Assembly (NCBI GenBank): GCA_002707835.1
Contig: PANZ01000012.1
Location: 8,320 to 49,719, forward strand
Origin: Chloroflexota bacterium
GTDB lineage: Bacteria; Chloroflexota; Dehalococcoidia; UBA2979
Direction of reading: 5' to 3'
Length of the DNA stretch: 41,400 nucleotides
Part shown: one piece after another, positions 12,794 through 22,493 of the stretch
How positions within the stretch are numbered: position 1 is the stretch's first letter
Layout of the letters: every line of letters begins with the position of its first letter
The notes under the pieces: generated by a model
The model's input: the letters and a program-made list of their open reading frames with translations, nothing else
Database searches by the model: none
Told to the model about the DNA's origin: nothing
Translations under genes and position numbers: made by a program

Positions 12794-12850
12794 GATTCTT
12801 TCCTAAAGGATCGAAATCAGCGGAACGGCAACATGCCCAAGCACCGCGAT

Positions 12851-12868
12851 CAAATGAATTTTCATTTG
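12851..12868. repeat. 18-nt inverted repeat upstream of the atp operon
   Basis: CAAATGAA-TT-TTCATTTG, perfect 8-bp arms, 58-75 bp upstream of the atpI start. Confidence 0.75.
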
Positions 12869-12928
12869 TTGCTCAAATCACTATCTAAAAGTCCGCCTCT
12901 AAAAGCAAATTAAGTTATCAAGATGTTC

Positions 12929-13474
12929 TCAAACTTCCGATTTAGGTTCTCGTCCAAGATTATCAAGATCAAGCTCATCTACAAAATCACGAAAAATTTC
13001 CAACTTTTCTAGTTCTTCATTACTCACTGGAGTTTGATCTACTTCATTTGTATTTTCTGACATATTAACTTCATCATCCAATACCACAGCAGCTGTTTCG
13101 AGAACATGGTCAGCAACATAAATTGGAACTGACGCCCTTACTGCAATAGCTATAGCATCGGATGACCTTGCATCTACTTCGATAATTTCATTATCTTTTT
13201 CTATAGTAATCAAAGCGTAAAATGTATCTTCACGTAGATCATTAATAACCACAGATTTAATTACACCACCTAAAGAGTCAATCATGCTCATTAATAAGTC
13301 ATGGGTCAGAGGACGTGGTGAACTTACCTCTTGCAACCGAAAGGCAATTGAATCAGCTACATCTGCGCCAATCCAAATAGGTAGAAATCTTTCAGCATCT
13401 TTTTCTTTGAGAACAACGACTCTTCGATAATGGCGAAGACCTACTCGTATACTATCGATAATCACTTCATTCAA
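12929..13474 (-). CDS. DUF151 bifunctional nuclease family protein
   Basis: VVVLKEKDAERFLPIWIGADVADSIAFRLQEVSSPRPLTHDLLMSMIDSLGG, EVDARSSDAIAIAVRASVPIYVAD. Confidence 0.93.
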   Translation of the reverse strand: MNEVIIDSIRVGLRHYRRVVVLKEKDAERFLPIWIGADVADSIAFRLQEVSSPRPLTHDLLMSMIDSLGGVIKSVVINDLREDTFYALITIEKDNEIIEVDARSSDAIAIAVRASVPIYVADHVLETAAVVLDDEVNMSENTNEVDQTPVSNEELEKLEIFRDFVDELDLDNLGREPKSEV

Positions 13475-13526
13475 AGTCTGCTCCTCATCGAGTAAATCGT
13501 TTCGAATAAATTACTACTTTTATAAG

Positions 13527-14372
13527 TTACAATGCCATATTAATTTGATCACGTAACTCAGAAGCAGCTAATCGAGTTGCTTCTGCCCAACCACCAACTG
13601 CACACCCATTATTATACGGTTGTGCATATAGAATGCCACGAGAAGCGTTAACTAATATGCCACCACCATCACTTTTAACCGCAGATTGAACAGCTAATTC
13701 CAAGTCACCTTCTTGTGCACCTACTCCAGGAAGCAGTAAAAGCTGATCAGGGCAAATATCTCTCACTTTTTGTGCTTCTTCTGGATATGTTGCACCAACT
13801 ACCAAACCTACATTACCAAACGTATTCCATGATTGAGCTAATTGAGCGACTTTTTCATATAATTTCACTTCATCTACCTGTAAATCTTGTAAATCAACCG
13901 CTGATTGATTAGATGTCCTACATAAAACAAATGAATATCGATCTTCTCTAGAAAAAAATGGCTCGAGAGAATCAAAACCTAAGTATGGATTTAATGTTAC
14001 TGCATCAACCTGTAATTCATCAAAAATCGCCTTAGCATATGCATCAGCAGTATGACCTATATCACCACGTTTAGCATCTAATAATATTGGGATCTCACTA
14101 GGAATAGCATTAATTGTAGAAAAAAGAATATCCCAGCCATCACGACCAAATTGTTCAAAAAATGCAATATTTGGTTTATAACAACAAACCAAATCTTTTG
14201 TAACTTCAACAACTGTTCTTAAAAACTCCCTAACATCGACACCTTTAGGAATTAATTCAGGTATAGGATCGAGACCAACACATAGAAAAGATTGATTAGC
14301 GTAACTTGCACCAAGATAACGCTCGCCAAAATTTCCACCGTGCCTAATTATTTTAGATGATTGATTAGTCAA
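13527..14372 (-). CDS. pyrF: Orotidine-5'-phosphate decarboxylase (long family), TTG start
   Basis: LCVGLDPIPE, CCYKPNIAFFEQFG, ILLDAKRGDIGHTADAYAKAIF, VDAVTLNPYLGFDSLEPF, NVGLVVGATYPEE. Confidence 0.95.
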   Translation of the reverse strand: MTNQSSKIIRHGGNFGERYLGASYANQSFLCVGLDPIPELIPKGVDVREFLRTVVEVTKDLVCCYKPNIAFFEQFGRDGWDILFSTINAIPSEIPILLDAKRGDIGHTADAYAKAIFDELQVDAVTLNPYLGFDSLEPFFSREDRYSFVLCRTSNQSAVDLQDLQVDEVKLYEKVAQLAQSWNTFGNVGLVVGATYPEEAQKVRDICPDQLLLLPGVGAQEGDLELAVQSAVKSDGGGILVNASRGILYAQPYNNGCAVGGWAEATRLAASELRDQINMAL

Positions 14373-15192
14373 CTATCTCTCCATGGAAATCAATAAAGTT
14401 TCCTCTTGTCATGGGAGGAATCTTTCCACCCGATGCTCTGATCTTATCCATTGCAATATTAAACAATCTATGACTACCCGAAACTTGATATTGAATATCC
14501 GCTTCATGCTTAGATAATTGTAACAACTGATTTTCCTTAATTAAATCTAGAGTACGACGTGCCACAGCATCAGCGGGATCAAATATAAGTACAGTATTTG
14601 GCAATATTTGGTCCAAAGCTCCACCAAGAAAACCATAATGGGTACAACCTAATGCTATAGCATCAGCACCTCGATTAATTGGTTTTCTTAGAGCAATCTT
14701 TAGTTTTGAAATTAATTCTTCACTATCAATATCACCACTTTCAATCATATCAGCCAATCCAGGCATGGGGATGCTATCAACGACAACATTATTACCGTAA
14801 TCTGCCTTTAACTTCGCCAATCGATCTCCTGAAACTGTCCCCTCAGTTGCTAAAATAACAATACGTTTAGAAATTGTATTTTGCGCTGCAGGTTTTAATG
14901 GAGGTTCAACTCCAACTATTGGAACATTAATGTACTCACGCAGATGTTCCAATGCTGCAGAACATGCAGTATTACAAGCAATAATCAATAATTTACAACC
15001 ACTTTTAACCATCACTTGAGCAGATTTAATTACACGGGCAATAATTTCACTTTGCGTACGATCGCCATATGGGAAAAATTTGGTATCAGCAAAGTACCGA
15101 ACAGATAAATTAGGGTCTTTATCATACAAAGCTTGAACAACTGTCAGGCCACCAATTCCAGAATCAAAAACTCCAATGTGATCTTGTGACAC
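14365..15192 (-). CDS. murI: Glutamate racemase
   Basis: IGVFDSGIGGLTVVQAL, YFADTKFFPYGDRT, LLIIACNTACSAALEHLR, IALGCTHYGFL. Confidence 0.96.
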   Translation of the reverse strand: MSQDHIGVFDSGIGGLTVVQALYDKDPNLSVRYFADTKFFPYGDRTQSEIIARVIKSAQVMVKSGCKLLIIACNTACSAALEHLREYINVPIVGVEPPLKPAAQNTISKRIVILATEGTVSGDRLAKLKADYGNNVVVDSIPMPGLADMIESGDIDSEELISKLKIALRKPINRGADAIALGCTHYGFLGGALDQILPNTVLIFDPADAVARRTLDLIKENQLLQLSKHEADIQYQVSGSHRLFNIAMDKIRASGGKIPPMTRGNFIDFHGEIVD

Positions 15193-15297
15193 ATGGACTC
15201 CTTAGACCTACGATTTTAACTTATCAAAAATCACTTGATTTACATATCGGTTAACAAAAAAACTGCACCCAAGAGTTCTGCAATATAGAATTAACTA

Positions 15298-16032
15298 ATG
15301 AAGATTTCTGTTGCCCATACTCCGCCTACTACAATACCTTACGGGAAAACATGCATCGTAATTGATGTACTACGAGCAACATCTGTTATTGCTGTATTGC
15401 TAGATCTTGGTGTCAAAGAAATATATCCAACTGCGACTATTGAAGAGGCACGCTCTCTCAAAAAATTCCTTAAGACATCCAATGAGCAAGTTTTGTTACT
15501 TGGAGAAAGAGATGGACTACCTCCTGAGGGATTTGATCACGGCAATTCACCAACTGCATTAATTGATAATCCTTCTGTTCCATTAATAGCGGTTCAAGCA
15601 ACAACAAACGGTACACCTGCTTTATTATCTTGCCATGGCGCATCGTCAGTGATTGCAGCTGCACCTCTAAATCTAAGTACAGCCTGTAAGCATGCAGCTG
15701 ATTCTGGAAATGACATACTTATTGTATGTGCTGGCTTAAGAGGTCAATATGCAGAAGATGACATGCTCGCAGCTGGAATGTTTGTTGAAAAACTAGTTTC
15801 ACTAGGAGCAACAAGTACCGACACTGCCACTGAAGCTTTGATACTTTACAAAAAATCAGAAAGATTTTTTGCTGAATCATTGCGTCAAACAGAGCATGGA
15901 CAAAAAACTTTTGAACTTGGTTTTAATAGCGACATTGAAAAATGTGCAGAAATCGATAAATATAAAGTCTTTGGGGTACTGAGTACAAATCATAATCGTC
16001 CATGCATTATTCCAAATCAAGTTAGGCATTAA
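15298..16032 (+). CDS. comB: 2-phosphosulfolactate phosphatase family protein (ComB)
   Basis: CIVIDVLRATSVIAVLLDLGVKEIYP, LLLGERDGLPPEGFDHGNSP, TTNGTPALLSCHGASSVIAAAPLN, VCAGLRGQYAEDDMLAAG. Confidence 0.9.
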   Translation: MKISVAHTPPTTIPYGKTCIVIDVLRATSVIAVLLDLGVKEIYPTATIEEARSLKKFLKTSNEQVLLLGERDGLPPEGFDHGNSPTALIDNPSVPLIAVQATTNGTPALLSCHGASSVIAAAPLNLSTACKHAADSGNDILIVCAGLRGQYAEDDMLAAGMFVEKLVSLGATSTDTATEALILYKKSERFFAESLRQTEHGQKTFELGFNSDIEKCAEIDKYKVFGVLSTNHNRPCIIPNQVRH

Positions 16033-17401
16033 TATTTATCGATTTCTGCCATTTTTCTAGATCATCTTCAAGTTTTTGAAGTTCACTTCTAGTCGGATAC
16101 TCTTCACCATATCTAGTTTGATCAAACGTCTGAGCAATCTCTAAAAAAATAGCTTGTTGCAATTTTTGATTTATTCTCGTTGCATAAGATATCGGAGTTT
16201 CATAAATCGATCGAACAAATCCGTTCTGCTCTAAAAGCGAAATGCTTCTTAAGTAAAGATCAAAAACTGGATTTATATGTACTGACTTTTGACTTTTAAA
16301 CGGAAGAGAAAAAGGATTCTTGATTTTAGGTACTGGAAAATGAGAATTTTTACTCAACTCTGAAGAAAGACTTGCAAATTCTTCAGTATCTAACTGGCTA
16401 CTTTTTCTCAATAAAGCTCTTAAGCCTCGATAAACTAACCAAACAAAACAGGCACTCATCAATATTTTTATTAATAAAGGGCCCCAAACTAACAGAACAT
16501 TAGAACCATTATCATCGTTACTTTCTAAACGCTCCTCAGATAATCCATCTATAAAATTTATGTATGATACTTCGATTACAGTAGGGTCTACTGACACTAA
16601 CTGAGCCAACATTGTTAAGATCCAAAAAAATGGCGTGAGTACAAATATCAAGATCTGTTCAATAATACTAGTTAATAATGTCACTAAAGGACCGAGAAAA
16701 ATAATCCAATCAACCAAAGTAATGAGTGCGATTATCACAGAGATACAACAAATTGCTAATAAAGTAATGAGTATACAAATCGTTCTCAATGATAATAATC
16801 CAAAATCACTAGATGATTTACTCTCCCGTACTATGGGGAAAAAAGTTAACATTATTAATCCTGATAAAAAGTAACAAATTACAAGAGCTTCAAATCCACT
16901 AATTTTATTAATTTTTGCAATCAGTAAAATTGTTAAAATTATTCCAAACCCTAAAATAAAGTGCCGTAAAGCACGAGAAAAATCGAGTGGTTTTCTAGCC
17001 AGAATCATATAGCGAACCCACACAACAACAATTAATAAAGATCCTATTATCATTGAAGGTGATTCATTAATAAGCAATAGATCTATATCTTTATGATTTC
17101 GATAGAGATCACCCGTCATATCGATCAATAAAATTGCTAAAATTAATGCTAGTGATAACAAAGAAAAAAATATTGCTAACAAAACAGAAAAGCTAGAGTT
17201 AAATTCTATTTTTCTAAGTACTTTTATAAGAGAAAAGGCCATAATGCCAGTTACAAAAATGAAAGGATAAGATACAAATACCATATCTTCACCCGAAGAT
17301 CTTCCAATCATGATCACATACATTTTGCTAGCCAAAAACCACACTAGACTTTCAAGGGCGACATACAAAAAACCTGTCAAAATTAGATATCGTGATGTCA
17401 T
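16022..17401 (-). CDS. Multi-pass membrane protein with C-terminal DUF4129-like domain
   Basis: Many TM segments; C-terminus YLRSISLLEQNGFVRSIYETPISYATRIN...FDQTRYGEEYPTRSELQKLEDDL resembles DUF4129; adjacent to DUF58 and MoxR genes. Confidence 0.75.
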   Translation of the reverse strand: MTSRYLILTGFLYVALESLVWFLASKMYVIMIGRSSGEDMVFVSYPFIFVTGIMAFSLIKVLRKIEFNSSFSVLLAIFFSLLSLALILAILLIDMTGDLYRNHKDIDLLLINESPSMIIGSLLIVVVWVRYMILARKPLDFSRALRHFILGFGIILTILLIAKINKISGFEALVICYFLSGLIMLTFFPIVRESKSSSDFGLLSLRTICILITLLAICCISVIIALITLVDWIIFLGPLVTLLTSIIEQILIFVLTPFFWILTMLAQLVSVDPTVIEVSYINFIDGLSEERLESNDDNGSNVLLVWGPLLIKILMSACFVWLVYRGLRALLRKSSQLDTEEFASLSSELSKNSHFPVPKIKNPFSLPFKSQKSVHINPVFDLYLRSISLLEQNGFVRSIYETPISYATRINQKLQQAIFLEIAQTFDQTRYGEEYPTRSELQKLEDDLEKWQKSININA

Positions 17402-18633
17402 AAAGCTTTTGCCGAATCTTTTTCTGCTGTTTCAGAATTGAATGATCTGGAAATATCAATTACAGGAATAGATCCTAAATCCCCACTCCATTTGTTAGAA
17501 GATGTTTTTAACACATATACCTGATGTCGATCATTAACAAGTTTAAATAATGAATCTGCAAGATTTTCTGGCATTAATGCTGCAATAACTACAACTGTAG
17601 TACCCATTGGTAAACCACCTGTAAGAACCGAGTTTAATTCGTCTGCCAAATTAGATCCGGTAAATGCATTAACAGCCGCTAAGGCATCGAGAATTTTTGA
17701 AAGTCTTTCAGGATGCCTTCCTACTCCAACACGAATAGGTCGACCACGTGCATAGTAATCATTAGAAATAAGTCCCAAATCATAACCACGTTCCTCACCC
17801 CATTTTGCTATTGATGCAGCTACCGAAACTGCTCGCTCAACCAGAACAGGATCACTGCCCTTCCAGGATTGGGCAAATGTACTGATATCCAATGCAATAA
17901 CTAATGCATATGAACCTGAAGGTGCAAACAAACGTGATTGTAATTTCATTGAGCGAGCAGATGCCTTCCAATCAATATGTTTCATAGGATCTCCCAATTG
18001 ATAATCACGAATGCCGATCAATTGTGAAGTATCTTGAAAAATAACTTCTTTCCCTCGTAACTCGCCAAATGGCTTTACACTTTCGAGACTTAATTCTTCG
18101 AATTCGTAGATCCTCGGATATACAACAAGATCAATAAATTGTTCACTGCCGTTTTCTTCGTTCTCGTACAAACCAAAAAAATCTCCTGATTTAATTACTG
18201 ATTTTCCAATTCGATATATGCCACGTCTATTACAAAATATTTCAATTTCCCAAGTTATTTGGCTATCTTTCCGCAATGATGCATTAAGTAGTAGTTGATT
18301 CATATTTGTAGAACTATTGAATAGAAAAGGACCATTCACTTGTAAATCTCTTGGAATCTGTTTTTTCAATTCAAGCCAAGGCACTGGCAGCCATTTAGCA
18401 TTTTGAACATTTAAGAATAAAGTTGTATTTTCACCTTCAAATAATTTTTGTTTTGATAAGGTCTGTGAAATTATAATTCCATTTAAAGAAATTTTTGCCC
18501 ACCATTTTGCAGATACTATTGAAGTTGGAATAATTACACCCAACACCACCAATAAAAAAGAATTCGTAATTAAACCTGAAATTATTATGACTATTGTGAC
18601 TATAAGCCAAATATCATCAATTATTGCTCGCAC
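17398..18633 (-). CDS. DUF58 domain protein (VWA-like)
   Basis: GELRGKEVIFQDTSQLIGIRDYQLGDPMKHIDWKASARSMKLQSRLFAPSGSYALVIALDIS, characteristic DUF58 region. Confidence 0.9.
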   Translation of the reverse strand: MRAIIDDIWLIVTIVIIISGLITNSFLLVVLGVIIPTSIVSAKWWAKISLNGIIISQTLSKQKLFEGENTTLFLNVQNAKWLPVPWLELKKQIPRDLQVNGPFLFNSSTNMNQLLLNASLRKDSQITWEIEIFCNRRGIYRIGKSVIKSGDFFGLYENEENGSEQFIDLVVYPRIYEFEELSLESVKPFGELRGKEVIFQDTSQLIGIRDYQLGDPMKHIDWKASARSMKLQSRLFAPSGSYALVIALDISTFAQSWKGSDPVLVERAVSVAASIAKWGEERGYDLGLISNDYYARGRPIRVGVGRHPERLSKILDALAAVNAFTGSNLADELNSVLTGGLPMGTTVVVIAALMPENLADSLFKLVNDRHQVYVLKTSSNKWSGDLGSIPVIDISRSFNSETAEKDSAKAL

Positions 18634-18641
18634 AAAATAGC

Positions 18642-19607
18642 CTAATCTTGGTCGATAATCGGTACTGGAATAGATTCCATAATTTCATTCATTAAATCAT
18701 CTATTAATTGACCTCTCACACGTGAATTTGAATTCAGTATTAACCTATGTGTGAGTACTGGTTTTAACATAGCTTGGATATCATCAGGTTGAACATATAA
18801 CCTACCCTTAATTGCCGCACGACATCTTGCAGCACGAACTAACGCAAGTGATGCACGAGGGCTTGCTCCTAAATCAAAAGCTTCATGCACACGTGTAGCT
18901 CGACAAATATCTACAGCATACTGCCCTAAGCTTTCGTCTAAATGTATTAAAGACAAATTCTTTCGGAGTTCTATTAACTCATGTGAGGTTACAACTGATT
19001 GTAAATTTTCAAGTGGAGACTCTTGTTCAAATCTCTTAATAATTTTCATTTCATCAGATGCGCTAGGATATCCGATAGAAGTACGAAGAAAAAATCTATC
19101 TAACTGAGCTTCAGGTAAAGGAAAAGTTCCTTCCAGTTCAACAGGGTTTTGAGTAGCTAAAACAATAAACGGCTCAGGAAGTAATTTACTAACCCCATCA
19201 ATAGTGATCGTTTTCTCTTCCATAGCTTCCAGTAAAGCAGATTGAGTTCTAGGAGTTGCTCGATTGATTTCATCTGCCAACAAAATATTATGAAAAAGAG
19301 GCCCTGCTCTGTACTCAAATTCACCTGTCTTTTGAGAATAATAGTTAATACCTACAACATCAGAAGGCATCAAATCTGGCGTAAATTGGATACGCCCAAA
19401 ACTCGCACCAATAGATTTTGCAACCGATCGCGCAATAGTAGTCTTTCCTGTACCAGGGACATCTTCTAATAAAACATGTCCCTGATTTAGAATGGCATTG
19501 ACTAATATTTCGACAACCTCGTCAGCACCAACGACCACAAGTTGTACATTGAAAAGTATTTTTTGAAATAAATCTTTTATAGTATTCTCAGCAACATCGA
19601 TATTCAT
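18642..19607 (-). CDS. MoxR-family AAA+ ATPase
   Basis: HVLLEDVPGTGKTTIARSVA Walker A, RIQFTPDLMPSDVVGINYY, LLADEINRATPRTQSALLEAMEE, ATQNPVELEGTFPLPEAQLDRFFLR. Start taken at MNIDVAEN rather than 19676. Confidence 0.96.
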   Translation of the reverse strand: MNIDVAENTIKDLFQKILFNVQLVVVGADEVVEILVNAILNQGHVLLEDVPGTGKTTIARSVAKSIGASFGRIQFTPDLMPSDVVGINYYSQKTGEFEYRAGPLFHNILLADEINRATPRTQSALLEAMEEKTITIDGVSKLLPEPFIVLATQNPVELEGTFPLPEAQLDRFFLRTSIGYPSASDEMKIIKRFEQESPLENLQSVVTSHELIELRKNLSLIHLDESLGQYAVDICRATRVHEAFDLGASPRASLALVRAARCRAAIKGRLYVQPDDIQAMLKPVLTHRLILNSNSRVRGQLIDDLMNEIMESIPVPIIDQD

Positions 19608-19789
19608 AGTAATTTTGGAATCAACCACAATTTTCCTTATTATCCACAAGTGTTTAATGTTATGCGATAGTAACACCAGTATCTGCTACCAAGCGTGTAA
19701 ATACTAACAATCTATTGAGTTAATTAACGTAGAACCACCAATCTGTTACGCTTTTATGCGTATTCATTTTTTGAAATTACGAGAGAACA

Positions 19790-20251
19790 ATGGACGACGA
19801 CAATATCCTTTCAGAAATAATCCCAAATGATATTCAAACTTACCTTAATGACTTTATAGATATACGCATTAATTTAATTCAATTACTAGAACAACTGCCA
19901 GAAACCAGATTATCTGCACGCACCAATCGTGATGGGTGGACTTTAAGACATCAATTATCCTGGATCTTTGCTCTTGATTCAGAACTCAATGTTCGCTTAA
20001 GTATAGCTTCAGGAAATATGAGTAATCAGCAAAATTGGCGCCGCGTTAGAGGTGAAGCTATGCATAAAATACAGCCTCTTAGACTCAGTGAAATAACTAC
20101 CAACTTGGAATCGGCAGGAAAGTCAGTTTTTGATTCAATAAATGATAACGAGCAATATCTGATAGAGCCTGTGATACTTGATACATTGAAAATACATATG
20201 CGAGATTCTCAAGAATTAAAATCACACCTTGAAAATATATTAAGTAATTAA
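19790..20251 (+). CDS. DinB/maleylpyruvate-isomerase-like N-terminal domain protein
   Basis: INLIQLLEQLPETRLSARTNRDGWTLRHQLSWIFALDSELNVRLS resembles the DinB-like four-helix fold; weak. Confidence 0.5.
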   Translation: MDDDNILSEIIPNDIQTYLNDFIDIRINLIQLLEQLPETRLSARTNRDGWTLRHQLSWIFALDSELNVRLSIASGNMSNQQNWRRVRGEAMHKIQPLRLSEITTNLESAGKSVFDSINDNEQYLIEPVILDTLKIHMRDSQELKSHLENILSN

Positions 20252-20261
20252 CGGAAATTTT

Positions 20262-21491
20262 ATGAGAGCAGAAATCATTTCAATAGGTACAGAAATTATG
20301 TTAGGGGAAATTACTGACACAAATGCTGCCTATATTGCTTCACATTTACCCCCATATGGCATTGATTTACTTTTTGTTACTCAGACTGGAGACAATCCAG
20401 AACGATTGTCAGAAACATTCAAACAAGCGTGGAATCGATCCGATATTATCATTACCACTGGAGGTTTAGGTCCTACTCAAGATGATCTTACGCGAGAAAC
20501 AATAGCCTCTGTACTAAATGAAGAAATGTCATTAGATCACGACCAGGAAACTCATCTACGTCGGAGAATGGAATCCAGAGGGCGTAAAATGCCTGAAAGT
20601 AATTTAAAACAAGCCATGCTTATCCCGTCAGCACGAGCTATAGCAAATCCTCGAGGAACAGCACCCGGATGGTGGGTAGAAAAAAACAATAAAGTCTTTA
20701 TAGTGATGCCCGGCCCTCCTGCAGAAATGACACGAATGTGGGAAGAGGAAGTTGCCCCAGAGCTCGAAAGGCGATCTTCAGAAATTCTAGTTTCACGCAC
20801 TATCAAAACAACGGGAATTGGAGAAGGAACAGTGGATGAAATGTTAACTCCACTTCTAAATAATACCAATCCCAGTATCGGGATTTATGCACGAAGAGAT
20901 GGTGTACACGCACGTATTAGTGCCAAGGCTAGTTCACGATCTCAAGCTGAATCACTCATACAACCAATAGAAGAAGAAGTACGAACTATTTTAGGTAGTT
21001 CGGTTTGGGGAACAGATGACGAAACACTAGAAGGTGCTATCGGAAGAATGTTAATCGAGAAAGAATTAACATTGGGCTTAATGGAATCTGCTACAGGTGG
21101 GTTAATGGCAGATACTTTAACTAATATTCCTGGAAGTTCAAATTATCTCATAGGTAGTCTCGTCACTTATGCAACTGAAACAAAAATATCCATGGGAGTC
21201 TCGAGAAAAACTATAGAAAAATATGGGGTAATTTCACGTGAAACTGCCGAAGCAATGGCACTACGTGCAAGAGAAATTCTAAATACTGATATTGCAATTT
21301 CGATTACAGGCATTGCAGGTAATGAAGAGGTAGAGGAACAAAAGCCTGGCACAATGCATATCGCTCTTGCAGATGGAGAAAAAATTGAATACTCACTAAG
21401 CCAATACTATCAAGGGAGATCTGCTGCGAAAAGACGTGCAGTCCTAACAGCATTAACTCTACTGCGAACATACTTAATGGAAGAAAAATAG
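20262..21491 (+). CDS. cinA: CinA-like competence/damage-inducible protein (nicotinamide-nucleotide amidase)
   Basis: MRAEIISIGTEIMLGEITDTNAAYIA, IITTGGLGPTQDDLTRE, GTAPGWW, VMPGPPAEM, LMESATGGLMADTLTNIPGSSNYLIGSLVTYATETK, ISITGIAG. Confidence 0.96.
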   Translation: MRAEIISIGTEIMLGEITDTNAAYIASHLPPYGIDLLFVTQTGDNPERLSETFKQAWNRSDIIITTGGLGPTQDDLTRETIASVLNEEMSLDHDQETHLRRRMESRGRKMPESNLKQAMLIPSARAIANPRGTAPGWWVEKNNKVFIVMPGPPAEMTRMWEEEVAPELERRSSEILVSRTIKTTGIGEGTVDEMLTPLLNNTNPSIGIYARRDGVHARISAKASSRSQAESLIQPIEEEVRTILGSSVWGTDDETLEGAIGRMLIEKELTLGLMESATGGLMADTLTNIPGSSNYLIGSLVTYATETKISMGVSRKTIEKYGVISRETAEAMALRAREILNTDIAISITGIAGNEEVEEQKPGTMHIALADGEKIEYSLSQYYQGRSAAKRRAVLTALTLLRTYLMEEK

Positions 21492-21497
21492 GAAAGA

Positions 21498-22481
21498 ATC
21501 CTGTTACAACATCGTCAATCTATTAACCTAGGCAACAATGTAATTTATCCACTGCAACTTAAGAATGGGAAATATCTTTTAATTGATGCTGGCCCTGATT
21601 TTCACTTAGACAAATTAAATTCATGGCAATTACTTAATATTGAACTAGAAAATTTATCAATCCAACCCTCTGAAATTGAAAAAGTATTGATTACTCATGC
21701 ACATATCGATCATGCCGGATTAGCGCATATGTGGGCTTCTCAAGGAGCAACAATTCTTGTTAGCAAAAAAGATGTTTCTGCAGTAGAACTTGGAAATGAA
21801 CATCTTTTGTTACAAAAAAAATTTCAGCGCAATGATATTATTCGCTATGGTTTCCCAGAATATTTAGCCGAAAATATTTTTAATAATGAAAAACAATCAC
21901 AGTTTTCTTGGTATCCATGTGCACTAGAAAATATTGAACTGCCCAAAAAAACATACCCTTTAATCAATGGACACTATCTCGAAGTACTAGACGCTCCAGG
22001 ACATACACCAGGAAATATAGTTTGTTTTATTCCGCAAACTGGCGAGTTGTTCAGTGGAGATACCTTATTACCTACGACGATTCCTACACCTGGAATGCAT
22101 TATATTACTTCGCAAAAAGCAAAGGAGGACTATAAAAGATGGCCTTCTTTACCTGACTTTATAGAGACAGTTAAATCTCTCCAAAAGCTCAAAGTCAAAT
22201 ATATCTTGCCAGGGCATGGGAGTACGGTTGATGATCCACAAAAACTATTTAAAAGATTTAATACCCATCATCAGATTCGCGCAAAACGAATTAGAAAGCT
22301 ACTGTCTGAACACTCTGACACTCCATTTGGACTAGCAAAAAGACAATATCCGAAAATACCTGAAAAAAGACTTATCCAAGCTATGATCGAAATCATAGGC
22401 CATTTAGACGTTTTTTTGATTTCAATGGAGGTAGAATGTTCGGAGAAAAATAATACTTTAATCTACACATCCACTAAATAA
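21498..22481 (+). CDS. Metallo-beta-lactamase-fold hydrolase; start codon uncertain (no ATG/GTG/TTG before 21687)
   Basis: Frame open from 21492: ERILLQHRQSINLGNNVIYPLQLKNGKYLLIDAGPDF...VLITHAHIDHAGLA...LDAPGHTPGNIVCFIPQTGELFSGDTLLP...YILPGHGS. HxHxDH and downstream metal ligands present. ORF track starts at TTG 21687, just before HAHIDH. Confidence 0.85.
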   Translation: MLLQHRQSINLGNNVIYPLQLKNGKYLLIDAGPDFHLDKLNSWQLLNIELENLSIQPSEIEKVLITHAHIDHAGLAHMWASQGATILVSKKDVSAVELGNEHLLLQKKFQRNDIIRYGFPEYLAENIFNNEKQSQFSWYPCALENIELPKKTYPLINGHYLEVLDAPGHTPGNIVCFIPQTGELFSGDTLLPTTIPTPGMHYITSQKAKEDYKRWPSLPDFIETVKSLQKLKVKYILPGHGSTVDDPQKLFKRFNTHHQIRAKRIRKLLSEHSDTPFGLAKRQYPKIPEKRLIQAMIEIIGHLDVFLISMEVECSEKNNTLIYTSTK

Positions 22482-22493
22482 TGAATGTCTTCA

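Noticed and set aside
19719-19762. Palindrome GTTAATTAAC and small repeat TACGC-TTTTAT-GCGTA upstream of 19790
   Set aside because: Short and AT-rich; expected by chance in a window this size.
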